Below are positions 29,017 through 38,840 of a stretch of DNA of 59,365 bases, one piece after another (position 1 is the stretch's first letter; every line of letters starts with the position of its first letter). A program made the position numbers and the translations under genes. Under the pieces are notes generated by a model that ran no database searches, was not told where the DNA came from, and saw only the letters and a program-made list of their open reading frames with translations. This DNA comes from Synergistes jonesii (GTDB lineage Bacteria; Synergistota; Synergistia; Synergistales; Synergistaceae): the NCBI RefSeq assembly GCF_000712295.1, contig NZ_JMKI01000053.1, positions 1 through 59,365 of the forward strand, in the 5' to 3' direction.

Positions 29017-30348
29017 TCATTTGCCGTCCACGGCGGTGACGCGCACCTGCTCAGGTTCGGTCTGAACGATCTGAAAATCCCGTTTCAGGTTTTTGACGAG
29101 CACGGGGAGCTCCGTCTGCTGCGATACGATGTTCGAAACGTCCACGTACAGCTCGCAGGGAGCGCCGTCCGTCAGAGAATCGATAGCCGTCTGCGTCCCC
29201 TCCACCGTCAAGCTGACGGATTGAGGCGAAAGCTTCCACTCCTTTCCAGACTCGGACCCTTCGACGAGCAGAGGGACGTTCGTGAAGGTCTTTACGCCCA
29301 TCTTCTTGGACAGGCGGATCTCGACCCTCGCGCGGTCAGGACCGGAAATCTCCACGCCCTCCTCAAGCTGCTCCGGCCTCATCGGTATCATGATCTGGAT
29401 GTTCTGGTCCAGCCCCGTTATATCGACGGGAGGAAGGACGAGTGACTGCATCCTTTTGACCGCTTCGCTTCTGCCTCGAATCGAAACGCTCTCCGGTATG
29501 ACCTTGATAGACTCGACTTGCAGATCCTCCTGCGGCGAACCGACGACTGAGACCTTCACAGGAATCCGTTCGCCGACTATCTCGTTTTCAAACGCCGCCG
29601 TCGCGTTCGTCTCTTTCGGCGTTATCGTAAGCTTGCCCGTCGGAGTCGTGAGGAAGGGCTGCTTGACGTTCGCCTGAGCCTTCAACGCGACGCTGACGCG
29701 CGCCTTGCCGCCCTCGTCGAGCTTGTCGAGCGCTACGACCGCTTCGAGCCCCTGCACCGCGAGGACTTCGTTCTCCGGTCCGCTGATCACCGCGCTTGCG
29801 GGGTCGAGCGTGATCGAGGATAAAATCATGCCCTCTGGCGGAGCGCCTTCAGCTCTCGCCTTTATTTCCACCGTGCGTTCGACGTGGCGGTAGACCTCGA
29901 CCTCGGCAACCGCCGGCTTTAGGCTTATCACGCGCGCGAAGGAGGGAACGTCAAGGTTTATCGGAAGAGTATACTTTCCGGCCTGCAGATTCGCAAGGTC
30001 GACTTCGGCGATAAGGTCCGACGGTCTTACGCCCGACAGCATGTTTATCTTGCCGGATATTTTGAGTTCTATCTTATTCGTCGGCGCGTAGAGAGAAAAG
30101 CCGGCAGGGAGGTTCGCGTAATTAATCTCGACGCTCAGAGTGCGCGCCGATTCCGAGTCGCTGTCGAGCGCTACGAAGGCCCAGAGCGCCACTGAAATAA
30201 ACACGGAGACGCATATGAAAAAGCCCTTCGACTGGAGAATCGATTCTCCTTTATAGTTCAGCCTGCCGCTCAACGACGAGAGCTTTCTGTCGACGGCGTT
30301 GAGCGTGCCTATGATAAGTCTTTCCAGCGTCTTCTTTTCATTCGGCAT
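29017..30348 (-). CDS. cdaR: YbbR-domain membrane protein CdaR, regulator of the c-di-AMP cyclase
   Basis: A short cytoplasmic N-terminus, one membrane helix (about 42-61) and a long extracytoplasmic part with about four YbbR repeats of roughly 85 residues. Length 443 is usual for a four-repeat form. CdaR binds and tunes CdaA in Firmicutes; the same role is inferred from synteny here. It starts 11 nt inside the end of cdaA, indicating coupled translation. Confidence 0.9.
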   Translation of the reverse strand: MPNEKKTLERLIIGTLNAVDRKLSSLSGRLNYKGESILQSKGFFICVSVFISVALWAFVALDSDSESARTLSVEINYANLPAGFSLYAPTNKIELKISGKINMLSGVRPSDLIAEVDLANLQAGKYTLPINLDVPSFARVISLKPAVAEVEVYRHVERTVEIKARAEGAPPEGMILSSITLDPASAVISGPENEVLAVQGLEAVVALDKLDEGGKARVSVALKAQANVKQPFLTTPTGKLTITPKETNATAAFENEIVGERIPVKVSVVGSPQEDLQVESIKVIPESVSIRGRSEAVKRMQSLVLPPVDITGLDQNIQIMIPMRPEQLEEGVEISGPDRARVEIRLSKKMGVKTFTNVPLLVEGSESGKEWKLSPQSVSLTVEGTQTAIDSLTDGAPCELYVDVSNIVSQQTELPVLVKNLKRDFQIVQTEPEQVRVTAVDGK

Positions 30349-31168
30349 TTTTAACGCCCCCTGACCACTGCTGCTGTATTTCTTCGCGCAGCCGCTCCAT
30401 AAAGTTCGTCTCCCTGCTTTCGAAGCTGAAATAATGGTTGCATATCTTTCTCAGCTGCTCTTCGTCGAGAGGCTTGGAAAAATGCCCGCCTACGGCGGCC
30501 GTTATCTCTCCGCGCTCCTCTGAGACGGTCAGAGCTATCGAATCGGACATTTCCGTCACTCCGAGCGCCGCACGGTGGCGCGTACCGTACCATCTCGAGA
30601 TGTCGGTCTTCTCCGTCAATGGAAGGTAGCAGCCGGCCGCAACTATGCTGCTGCGGTCGAGCACGACCGCGCCGTCGTGCAGAGGCGTGCCGGGCCAGAA
30701 GATCGATATCAGAAGCTCCTCGGTGATGTCGGCCTTCAGCATGACCGCGGTGCGCCAGACTTCCTTGAGGCTCGTGTCGCGCTCGAGGACGCAGAGGGCG
30801 CCGATGCGCTGCGAGCGGCAGTAGATCAGCGCCTTTGTAAGCTGCTCGGCCCTCGCGTCTATATCCTTTTCGTCCTTAGCCATTTTCCAGAGGTGTCCCT
30901 TTCCGAGCTCTTCCAGCATGTGGCGCATCTCCGGCTGGAAAAGCACGGGGATGACTATGATGAACGCGCCGAGCATCTTTCCGATTATCCACGAGAGGCT
31001 GCGCAGCTCGAGGATGTTGGCTATCATCCCTATGAAGGCTATCGTCAGCACGCCGCGAATCAGCTGCATCGCGCGCGTGCCGACCAGCAGCAGCAGCACG
31101 CGGTATATCAGGAAGGAGACTATCAGAATGTCGATAAAGTCCTGCCAGCGCAAGTCGAAAAAAGCCAC
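30338..31168 (-). CDS. cdaA: Diadenylate cyclase CdaA
   Basis: It makes c-di-AMP from two ATP. About three N-terminal membrane helices (residues 10-80) are followed by the DAC domain with DGA at 165-167 and RHR at 197-199, both catalytic motifs intact. Length 276. The GTG at 31168 is preferred because AAGGGG lies 8 nt upstream; another GTG at 31177 is too close to that site. A perfect TATAAT (complement 31199-31204) upstream is the likely operon -10, without a good -35. The matching phosphodiesterase gene is pgpH at 13-15 kb. Confidence 0.95.
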   Translation of the reverse strand: MAFFDLRWQDFIDILIVSFLIYRVLLLLVGTRAMQLIRGVLTIAFIGMIANILELRSLSWIIGKMLGAFIIVIPVLFQPEMRHMLEELGKGHLWKMAKDEKDIDARAEQLTKALIYCRSQRIGALCVLERDTSLKEVWRTAVMLKADITEELLISIFWPGTPLHDGAVVLDRSSIVAAGCYLPLTEKTDISRWYGTRHRAALGVTEMSDSIALTVSEERGEITAAVGGHFSKPLDEEQLRKICNHYFSFESRETNFMERLREEIQQQWSGGVKNAE

Positions 31169-31274
31169 CGAACACACCCCTTACTACAGCTCTAAAAAAT
31201 TATAGCTCAAAAAACGGCTCGAAACTTTACAAATGCCAATCGAATATCAACAACTTATTCGCATATTTTGCCTT

Positions 31275-32123
31275 TTACTGCCCTCTTACCTTTCGCAGAA
31301 ACGCCAGATTGCCCTCGTCGCCTACGCCGTCCTTCGGCGTTTCCAGGATGGCCGGCACGTTCTTAAAGCGTTCGTCGTTCATTAGAAGCGAAAAAGGCAG
31401 CGTGCCTATCTGTCCTTCGCCGAGGTGCGCGTGGCGGTCGAGGCGCGAGCCCTTCGCGCTTTTACAGTCGTTGATATGCCAGCAGAAGACGTTGTCGATC
31501 CCGCAATGCTTATCTATCAGCGATATGAAGCGCTCGTAGGCATCGGCAGAGCGAAGGTCGTAGCCTGCCGCGAAGACATGGCAGCTGTCGACGCAGAAGG
31601 CGAGGCGCGGAGGCCATCTCAGCAGATCGCCGATAACGGAAAAATGTGACAAATCACCACCGAGGACGGAGCCCTGGCCGGCCATCGTTTCAAGCAGGAC
31701 GCGCACCCTGTACCCCTGCGTCTCCTCGAAGAGCAGCCGCAACGACTCCGCCGCGATTTCCAGCGCCCTTTTCTCGCCGCCCTCCTTCGCGAAGCCCGGA
31801 TGGAGGACGATATCGCTTATCCCCAGCTGATGGCAGCGCTCCGTCTCCGCGCGGAGCGCCCTTCTGCTCTTTTCCAGCGTTTCCGCGTCGGAGGAAGCGA
31901 CGTTTATCAGATACGACGCGTGCGAGACAACGCTTTTAACGCCGGAGCTCCGCCACGCGTCGTAAAAGCCTCGCGCCTCTTCGAGGGAGACGGGCTTGCT
32001 CTGCCACTGCAGCTGGTTGCGGGTGAATATCTGCATCGCTTCGCAGCCGAGCGCGTCGGCCCTGGCGAAGGCTCGGCACACGCCGCCGGCCGCCGAAATA
32101 TGAGTCCCTATAAGCGCCATCAC
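31275..32123 (-). CDS. nfo: Endonuclease IV (AP endonuclease)
   Basis: It cleaves the DNA backbone at abasic sites in base-excision repair, using a three-zinc TIM barrel. Motifs: GTHISAAGG near the start, SHASYLINVAS, DIVLHPGF, LLETMAGQG with VLGGDL, FCVDSCHVFAAGYD, and WHINDCKSAKGSRLDRHAHLGEGQIG. Length 282 is usual. The start is GTG 32123 or the adjacent ATG 32120. It follows the TRAP-like gene by about 60 nt. Confidence 0.95.
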   Translation of the reverse strand: MMALIGTHISAAGGVCRAFARADALGCEAMQIFTRNQLQWQSKPVSLEEARGFYDAWRSSGVKSVVSHASYLINVASSDAETLEKSRRALRAETERCHQLGISDIVLHPGFAKEGGEKRALEIAAESLRLLFEETQGYRVRVLLETMAGQGSVLGGDLSHFSVIGDLLRWPPRLAFCVDSCHVFAAGYDLRSADAYERFISLIDKHCGIDNVFCWHINDCKSAKGSRLDRHAHLGEGQIGTLPFSLLMNDERFKNVPAILETPKDGVGDEGNLAFLRKVRGQ

Positions 32124-32183
32124 CAGGCACGCCTCTCAAAAAGGCGGCGCCAGGCACCTGCAACTCTTCCCACTCGACCGCCC

Positions 32184-32417
32184 TTAAGCCTTGCCGCTCT
32201 CGATCTCCCCGTGCGACGTGAGCAGCTTCGCGCGCCCGCGGATCTTCATCGCGGATATATGTTCGGTGAACTGCGCGAGCCAAACCTCGCCCTCTTCAAG
32301 CTTCTCGGTGTGCAGAAATTTGTTTTCCGCGCCGCGCGTCACGCCGGTTACGGTTACGCCGTTTTCGAGAGCCTTGACTACTATATATTCTCCCGCGGCA
32401 GCCGTGTTTTCTGTCAT
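32184..32417 (-). CDS. mtrB: TRAP-family protein (trp RNA-binding attenuation protein, MtrB)
   Basis: A 77-residue protein that aligns over its length with Bacillus TRAP, an 11-mer ring that binds GAG/UAG triplet repeats in RNA when loaded with tryptophan. The RNA-contacting residues Lys37, Lys56 and Arg58 of B. subtilis correspond to Lys39, Lys58 and Arg60. GVTRG, the segment around HTEKL and AQFTEH are conserved. The site equal to Thr52, near the Trp pocket, is Ile54, so ligand affinity could differ. The start has GGAG 7 nt upstream. It lies 32 nt after dnaE, away from any trp or folate gene. No trp leader is present in this window. Confidence 0.9.
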   Translation of the reverse strand: MTENTAAAGEYIVVKALENGVTVTGVTRGAENKFLHTEKLEEGEVWLAQFTEHISAMKIRGRAKLLTSHGEIESGKA

Positions 32418-32449
32418 TTCTTTTCTCCTCTTTTCTTATCTTTCCCGTA

Positions 32450-35400
32450 TCAGATACAGCTTATATGGTCGTGGGAGTACTCAGAAAGCTCTTTCTTCAG
32501 CTCTTCTGTAGCCTCCGTCTTTACCCTTTTGATCAGCGAGACGATATAATCGTTCGTAAGGCCGCCGGCGCGCACCTTCAGTATTATCTCGCTTTTCCCC
32601 GGATGCTTCATAATGATCCTGAACATGCCGTCGTAGAAACTTTCCGACGTCTCCGACTCTACGGTGATTATAACGCGCCTCTCGAGCTTCTCCCTGTACT
32701 CCTCCTCCGTGAATATGTCGTCGGCCATTATCGATATTCCGCGGTCTTCGCGCGGCCTGCCTTTTATGAAATAGAGCTGCCCCGGCTGGAGTATCGGCTT
32801 GAACTGGGCCCAGCGGCTGTTGAATATCATCACGTCGAGCGTGCTTCGGTTGTCCTCGAAGACCGCGGTCCCATAAGGGTTGCCGGAGGACTTGCTGTAT
32901 TTTTCCGTAACGCTCGACAGCAGCCCCGCGGTAACGGCGGGGCTCGGGGACTGCCAACTGCCGAGGTCGCCTATCGGACATGTGATATAGGGCCTGACCT
33001 CTTCCTCGTAGTGGTCGAACGGATGCCCCGAGATGTAGAGCCCCATGCTCTCCTTCTCCATGCCGAGCTTCTGATGCTCGCTGAAGTCGGGAAGCTCATG
33101 CATTTCAGGTATCATCGACGCTTCGTCGTCACCGAAGAGCGAAGCCTGGTTCGTATGCTGAGCCTGCTTCGCGGCCTGCTCCATGAACTGCGGCATCGCT
33201 CCCAACAGCATCGCGCGGTTGGGCTCAAGGCTGTCGAAGGCTCCTGATTTTATCAGATTCTCTACGACCCCCTTGTTGACCTGCCTCATGTCGACCCTCG
33301 TCAGGAAATCCCAAAAGGAGGTATATCTGCCGTCTTTATCGCGGCTCTCTATTATGCTCGCTACGGCGGCGTCGCCGACCTTGGCGACGGCGGAGAGCCC
33401 CAGCCTTATGACCTCGCCTACGACGGTGAATTCCTCTCGCGATTCGTTTATGTCGGGCGGCAGGACCTTGAAGCCCTCGTCGCGGACGCTGCGGATATAC
33501 TGCCCGAGGGTTTCCATCTTCGAGCCCACGAGGCTCGAAAGGTAGGAGGCGAGATATTCCGCGCCGTAGTGCGCTTTAAGCCACGCGGTCCAGTACGCTA
33601 TCAGGCCGTAGGCCGCGCTGTGCGATTTGTTGAAGCCGTAGCCGGCAAACTTTTCGATAATGTCGAATATATCGCCCGCGTTCGCCGCGTCGACGCCGTT
33701 CTTCCGCGCGCCTTCGATGAACTTCACACGCTCCTTCGCCATGACGTCCTTCTTCTTCTTGCCCATCGCGCGGCGCAGAAGGTCCGCTTCGCCGAGCGTA
33801 TAGCCGGCAAGCGCCTGCGCGCTCTGCATGACCTGTTCCTGATAGAGTATGACGCCGTAGGTGTCCTTCATGTACGGTTCGAGCTTCGGGTGCAGATAGT
33901 GCACCTGCTCCTCGCCGTGCTTGCATCTGACGTAGGTGTCGGCCATGCCGCTGTCAAGGGGGCCGGGGCGGTAAAGCGCCACGAGCGCGATTATATCGTC
34001 GAAGCAGTCGGGGCGCAGACGGCGGACGAGCGCCGTCATGCCCAAAGATTCAAGCTGGAAGACGCCGAGCGTGTCGCCGCGCTGAAGCATTTCATAGGTC
34101 TTCTTGTCGTCGTCGGGTATCTCATTCAGATCGATCTTCCCCTTGCCGTTCGCCTCGATGTTCTTAACCGCCCCGTCGAGCACCGAGAGCGTGCGCAGCC
34201 CTAAGAAATCCATTTTTACCAGCCCGAGCTTTTCGCACGGCTCCATCGAATACTGAGTGGCGACCTGCCCTTCGCCGAACTTTCGCACCGGCACCATGTC
34301 GCTCGTCGGCTTAGGCGTTATGACGACGCCGGCGGCGTGCTGCGAGCAGTGCCGTGCGAGCCCTTCGATATGTATCGCCGTATCGACCAGCTTCTTCACC
34401 TCCGGCTTGCCGTCGTACATCTCTTTGAACTCGGGCACCTCGACGAGGGCGTCGGTTATATGCTTGTGCTGGAGAGGGTAATTTACAGGAATCAATCTTG
34501 TGATCGAGTTGACCTCCGCTATCGGGATGTTCATGGCGCGTCCGACGTCCTTTATCGCGCCGCGCCCGAGCATACGCCCGAACGTCACTATCTGGGATAC
34601 GTGGTCGATGCCGTACTTTTCGACGATGTAAGCTATCAGCTCTTCGCGCCCCTTGTCGGAGACGTCGGTGTCGATATCCGGCATGCTTATGCGCTCGGGG
34701 TTTAAAAAGCGTTCGAAGAGCAGATCGTACTTTATCGGGTCGAGATCCGTTATACCCAGCGAGTAAGCGACTAAAGAGCCAGCGGCCGAGCCGCGCCCCG
34801 GACCTATCGGGATGTTTCTTTTCTTCGCCGCGACTATTATGTCGGAAACGATACAGAAGTAGCCGGGGAAGTCCATCTGCTCGATGACCCCGAGCTCGTA
34901 TTCGAGGCGCTCTATGTAATCCTGCGGAGGATTTTCGCTCTTCAGCCTGTCGCGCAGCCCCCGCTCCGCCATTTTGCGCAGATGGGTTGAGAGCGTTTCG
35001 CCCTCGGGCAGCGGAAACTCGGGCAGGTAGTAATGCCCCGTATTCAATTTAACGTTGCAGCGGTCCGCTATTATCTGCGTGTTAGTCAGAGACTCGGGCA
35101 GATCGTCGCCGAAAATCGCCCACATCTCCTCCGGCGAGCGGAAGTAGTAGTCGTCGCCCGTGAAGCGGTAGCGCTTCTCGTCCGTCACGACGCTCCCCGT
35201 CTGCACGCACAGCAGCACGTCGTGCCACTCCGCGTCTTCGCGCCTAAGATAATGCGAGTCGTTCGTCGCGATGAGAGGTATTTCAAGCTTCTTCGACATC
35301 TCGACGAGAGCCTTGTTCACTATCGCCTGCTCAGGCACGCTGTTCGACTGCACCTCAAGGAAGTAGTTGCCCGCCCCCATGATGTCGCGGTAAAGCTCGG

Positions 35401-35878
35401 CGCACCTATAGGCGCCCTCTATATCGCCGCGGATTATGAACTGCGGCACCTCGCCGCCGATGCACGCGGAAGAGCATATCAGCCCCTTGCTGTAGCGCGC
35501 GAGCAGTTCGTGGTCGATGCGCGGCCTATAGTAAAAGCCGTCGGTGTTAGCTATCGAGACGAGCTTCGTCAGATTATAGTAGCCTTCTTCGCTTTCCGCA
35601 AGCAGGATGAGATGGTTCTGCCCCTTACCCTCGCGGCAGGTGTGGCCGTTCGGGTCGACGTAGACCTCGCAGCCGAGTATCGGCTTCACGCCGGCGTCGT
35701 TGCACTTCGTATAGAATTCATAGCAGCCGAACATCACACCGTGGTCGGTGATGGCCACGGAATCCATACCCATATCTTTCGCGGCCTTCGCCAGGTCGGC
35801 GCATCTGTTCGCGCCGTCGAGCAGGCTGTATTCGGTATGCACGTGGAGATGCACGAACGGCTTATCCGGCGAGCCCAT
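32450..35878 (-). CDS. dnaE: DNA polymerase III alpha subunit
   Basis: The replicative polymerase. Order: PHP domain with HLHVHTEYSLLDG at 10-22, the C-family polymerase palm with MPDIDTDVSDKGREE near 398-412 and GRGSAAGSLVAYSLG upstream of it, the tandem helix-hairpin-helix, and an OB-fold near the C-terminus. Length 1142 is typical of DnaE1. GGAGGAG precedes the ATG. It is 81 nt from dnaX, so two replisome subunits lie side by side; mtrB follows. Confidence 0.97.
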   Translation of the reverse strand: MGSPDKPFVHLHVHTEYSLLDGANRCADLAKAAKDMGMDSVAITDHGVMFGCYEFYTKCNDAGVKPILGCEVYVDPNGHTCREGKGQNHLILLAESEEGYYNLTKLVSIANTDGFYYRPRIDHELLARYSKGLICSSACIGGEVPQFIIRGDIEGAYRCAELYRDIMGAGNYFLEVQSNSVPEQAIVNKALVEMSKKLEIPLIATNDSHYLRREDAEWHDVLLCVQTGSVVTDEKRYRFTGDDYYFRSPEEMWAIFGDDLPESLTNTQIIADRCNVKLNTGHYYLPEFPLPEGETLSTHLRKMAERGLRDRLKSENPPQDYIERLEYELGVIEQMDFPGYFCIVSDIIVAAKKRNIPIGPGRGSAAGSLVAYSLGITDLDPIKYDLLFERFLNPERISMPDIDTDVSDKGREELIAYIVEKYGIDHVSQIVTFGRMLGRGAIKDVGRAMNIPIAEVNSITRLIPVNYPLQHKHITDALVEVPEFKEMYDGKPEVKKLVDTAIHIEGLARHCSQHAAGVVITPKPTSDMVPVRKFGEGQVATQYSMEPCEKLGLVKMDFLGLRTLSVLDGAVKNIEANGKGKIDLNEIPDDDKKTYEMLQRGDTLGVFQLESLGMTALVRRLRPDCFDDIIALVALYRPGPLDSGMADTYVRCKHGEEQVHYLHPKLEPYMKDTYGVILYQEQVMQSAQALAGYTLGEADLLRRAMGKKKKDVMAKERVKFIEGARKNGVDAANAGDIFDIIEKFAGYGFNKSHSAAYGLIAYWTAWLKAHYGAEYLASYLSSLVGSKMETLGQYIRSVRDEGFKVLPPDINESREEFTVVGEVIRLGLSAVAKVGDAAVASIIESRDKDGRYTSFWDFLTRVDMRQVNKGVVENLIKSGAFDSLEPNRAMLLGAMPQFMEQAAKQAQHTNQASLFGDDEASMIPEMHELPDFSEHQKLGMEKESMGLYISGHPFDHYEEEVRPYITCPIGDLGSWQSPSPAVTAGLLSSVTEKYSKSSGNPYGTAVFEDNRSTLDVMIFNSRWAQFKPILQPGQLYFIKGRPREDRGISIMADDIFTEEEYREKLERRVIITVESETSESFYDGMFRIIMKHPGKSEIILKVRAGGLTNDYIVSLIKRVKTEATEELKKELSEYSHDHISCI

Positions 35879-35959
35879 GGCCTCTCCTCCGTCCGCCCGC
35901 GCGGCGCGCGGCTTCTGCTTCCATATATCGTGTGGCGTTCATTATTTTCCTCTCTTTCT

Positions 35960-37687
35960 CTATAAGTTTTCCGACAAACCTTCCAAACCGCTGTCGCCCT
36001 TCTCGACGTACAGCACTTCGGCGCCCGCGCGCCGCAGCATGCGCGAGATGCCTGGGTCGGCGTCCAAAAGCGCGCTCCCCTGCCTCTCCTGCTGCACGTT
36101 CTGACGCTGCGCCGGCTTATCGGCCGCTTTTTCCTCCTGCGCCGTCACTGGAGCGCCGGCTTCTTGCATCTGCGGCTCCGGCTCGGCCTCCTGGACTTCG
36201 GGAATATCTATACCCCACGTCCTGGCCGCGGCACGCAGCGCGTTTTTTCTGTTGCGCTCCATCGAAAGGAAGTTCTGCGAAGGGCAGGGGCGCTCAAAGC
36301 TTATTTCCAGCCCGCCGTCCGCGCTGTAAATTTCCGCGTTCAAAAGCGCCGACGCGACGGGAAGCCGATCGGAAGAAAGGTTCCCGACGAGGCGCGAAAA
36401 ATCGCCGTCGCCCAGCCTGGCGCAGAGAGCCGCGGCGTCTAAGGACGAAGCTTTCTCGCCTGTCGAAGGCGCGGGAAGGCCGGCGAAGGGAGCCGTGAGC
36501 TGCGTCTTGGGCGCGGAAGTCGGGCGCGCGTACTGCGCCCCCTCCGCCTTCCGCGGCTGAGCGATTCCCTGAGCCGGAGCCGGCTGCGCCTCGCTTCCGC
36601 TCATGATGTTCCGCAGCTCCATGAAGACGAGGCCGCTGAATATGTCGCCCTTCATCCCGTAGCGCATCTTCGGCATGAGGCGCGACAGCACCATGCAGGC
36701 GGCCTGCAGCTTCTCCACCTCCCACTCCTTCGCCTCCGACGCCAGAAAGTCGCGCTCTTCAACGGAGGTTTCCAGCGCTTCGAGCGCCCTCTCCTGCCAA
36801 AGAGAATAAAGCCACAGGTCGCGGAAGAGCACGAAAAGCGACTCGCAGAGCCTTTCGGGCGAGATTCCGCGCGCCATTATCGAATGAAGCGCCGACGCGG
36901 CGCTCTGCGGGTCTGTGCGGAGGGAGACGGTCCAGCGCTCGAGCTCCGAGCGGCTGCTGCCGCCCGTCAGCTCGCGTATCGCGTCGAGCGACAGTCTGCC
37001 GCGGCCGAGCGCCACGGCCTGCTCTGTGAGGGAGAGCGCGTCGCGGAGCGCTCCGTCCGCCTGGCGGGCTATTTCCCAGACCGCCTCCTCATCCGCTTCG
37101 ATATTTTCTTTTTCGCATACGTATTTGAGGCGCGCGACCGTATCCGCTGTAGTAATTCTGTGGAACGGTATATGCTGGCAGCGCGAGCGGATCGTGACCG
37201 GCACCTTGTGGGGCTCCGTAGTCGCGAGCAGGAAGACGACGTTCGCCGGCGGCTCTTCAAGCGTCTTCAGCAGCGCGTTGAAGGCCGCGTCGGTCAGCAT
37301 GTGGACTTCGTCTATTATGTAGACTTTATAGGAGGCCGACAGCGGCTTCAGGCTGACGTGGCTCTTGAGGTCGCGTATCTCGCCTATGCCTCTGTTCGAC
37401 GCGCCGTCGATCTCTATCACGTCGAGATGCTCGCCGGCGGCTATCGCGCGGCAGTTCGCGCATTCGCCGCACGGCTCGCAGCCGTCCCTCCTGTTCAGGC
37501 AGTCGAGGGATTTCGCCACGAGGCGCGCCGCTGATGTCTTGCCGCATCCGCGCGGGCCGGAAAAAAGATAGGCGTGCCCAAGCGCCCCCTCGCGAAGAGA
37601 CTCCATCAGAACGCCCACAGCGGCGCTCTGCCCTACCATATCGGAGAATGTCTGGGGCCTGTACCTGCGGTATAGTGAAATATACAT
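35960..37687 (-). CDS. dnaX: DNA polymerase III subunit gamma/tau
   Basis: Clamp-loader ATPase. Walker A is GPRGCGKT at 44-51, zinc cysteines include Cys70, Cys73, Cys76 and Cys79, and the Walker B region reads IDEVHML. An arginine-finger region and a long Pro/Ala/Gln-rich linker (about 355-430) precede a tau-like C-terminal part. Length 575. I found no A-AAA-AAG slippery heptamer in frame, so production of a short gamma by frameshifting is not evident. The start codon is ATG at 37687. Confidence 0.94.
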   Translation of the reverse strand: MYISLYRRYRPQTFSDMVGQSAAVGVLMESLREGALGHAYLFSGPRGCGKTSAARLVAKSLDCLNRRDGCEPCGECANCRAIAAGEHLDVIEIDGASNRGIGEIRDLKSHVSLKPLSASYKVYIIDEVHMLTDAAFNALLKTLEEPPANVVFLLATTEPHKVPVTIRSRCQHIPFHRITTADTVARLKYVCEKENIEADEEAVWEIARQADGALRDALSLTEQAVALGRGRLSLDAIRELTGGSSRSELERWTVSLRTDPQSAASALHSIMARGISPERLCESLFVLFRDLWLYSLWQERALEALETSVEERDFLASEAKEWEVEKLQAACMVLSRLMPKMRYGMKGDIFSGLVFMELRNIMSGSEAQPAPAQGIAQPRKAEGAQYARPTSAPKTQLTAPFAGLPAPSTGEKASSLDAAALCARLGDGDFSRLVGNLSSDRLPVASALLNAEIYSADGGLEISFERPCPSQNFLSMERNRKNALRAAARTWGIDIPEVQEAEPEPQMQEAGAPVTAQEEKAADKPAQRQNVQQERQGSALLDADPGISRMLRRAGAEVLYVEKGDSGLEGLSENL

Positions 37688-37724
37688 GTTACCCCTCCTA
37701 AATCGATTTACGAACGAACGCGGC

Positions 37725-38840
37725 TCACTGGAAATAGTCGGTGACCATATTTCCGCGCCGCGCCCTGTTGAGGGCGTCGTTTATCCTGTCGCGGAGCTCG
37801 GAAAGCGCCGGCATGCCGGGCAGCAGATCGCGCTCGGATAAAATTTTCTCGCGCCTTATCATCAGAACGCTTCCGCCTTCCGCCGCGGCTACCTTGACGT
37901 CGTAGGGGGCGAGCTCCAGCTCCAGCGCGCCGTCGAGGCGCTCCGCGAGCTCGCTGAAAAGTCTTTTCGCTTCGCCGCCTGCGGGCGCCTCCAATATCGG
38001 CTCACCGTCGACGAGCAGGCGGACGGAGCCTGAGTCTTCCTCCAGCGTGACCTTCAGAGAGCACACGACGTCCTTTCTTTCTATCTCTATCCCGTTGTCG
38101 CGCAGATACTTCATCGCGGCCTCCACGCGCTCGTCCTCTTCGGGATGCGTCTGGTAGATTCCCAGCTGATACTGCGCGCGCTTCAGCTTCTCGAGCTTCA
38201 TGCGCTCCATCATCGTGAGCATCGCGGCCGGATTGTAGCCGGCCTTGCGCAGAACGTCTATGCCCATAGCGTCGGCCTCCTTTTCGAGGTCGATGCTGTA
38301 GCTGTTCATCAGCGCGGTCTGAAGTCCGCTGGACATCGCAGCGATTCCCGCGCCGCTCTTTCCGCCAGCCTGCGCAGCGGCGATGAGCCCCGCTATCGTG
38401 AGCAGGCTGAGCGCGTTGTTGCGCTTCGCCTGGACTATCCCGTGCGCGCGGTCCGCGTGGATGAATTCGTGGCACATGACGGCGGCTATCTCGTCCTCGC
38501 TCTTCAGGAAGTCGAGCATCCCCGTAGTGAAGTAGGTGATGCCGCCCGGCAGCGAAAAGGCGTTCGGCTGTTTCATCTCGATGATTCTGACGCTGTATTC
38601 GAGGTCGCGCTGGAGGTGCGGCGTCAGCTTTGCGGCGATCATCGCGAGCTTCGCCTCAGTGGAGGGGTCGAGCACCCGCGGATACTGCTTTTCGACCTCC
38701 TGCGAACCTTTGCGCCCGATCTTAAGCTCGCGCTTGATCGTTTTTTCGCTCGGCTCGGGAGAGGCGGCGGCGTATGCGCACGCGGCGCAGAAAAACAGCG
38801 CGGCGAACAGCGCGTACGCTGCAAAAAGTTTTTTGCTCAA
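37725..38840 (-). CDS. Periplasmic M48-family zinc metalloprotease
   Basis: The protein has a signal peptide (1-25, cleavage near AYAAA) and a mature M48 catalytic domain: His124-Glu125-x-x-His128 in MCHEFIHADRAHG, then DLEKEADAMG supplying the third ligand near 187. The C-terminal 150 residues resemble no domain I know. Length 371. Relatives (BepA/LoiP-like) act in outer-membrane protein quality control, plausible in a diderm. The start is a TTG with AAAGGGG about 9 nt upstream. A perfect TATAAT (complement 38888-38893) upstream is a possible -10. Confidence 0.88.
   Translation of the reverse strand: MSKKLFAAYALFAALFFCAACAYAAASPEPSEKTIKRELKIGRKGSQEVEKQYPRVLDPSTEAKLAMIAAKLTPHLQRDLEYSVRIIEMKQPNAFSLPGGITYFTTGMLDFLKSEDEIAAVMCHEFIHADRAHGIVQAKRNNALSLLTIAGLIAAAQAGGKSGAGIAAMSSGLQTALMNSYSIDLEKEADAMGIDVLRKAGYNPAAMLTMMERMKLEKLKRAQYQLGIYQTHPEEDERVEAAMKYLRDNGIEIERKDVVCSLKVTLEEDSGSVRLLVDGEPILEAPAGGEAKRLFSELAERLDGALELELAPYDVKVAAAEGGSVLMIRREKILSERDLLPGMPALSELRDRINDALNRARRGNMVTDYFQ

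Noticed and set aside
36100-36160. A possible dnaX programmed frameshift at a GGAAAAAG run after AGGAGG
   Set aside because: The run is not in frame as X-XXY-YYZ, and a shift so near the C-terminus would make almost no change.
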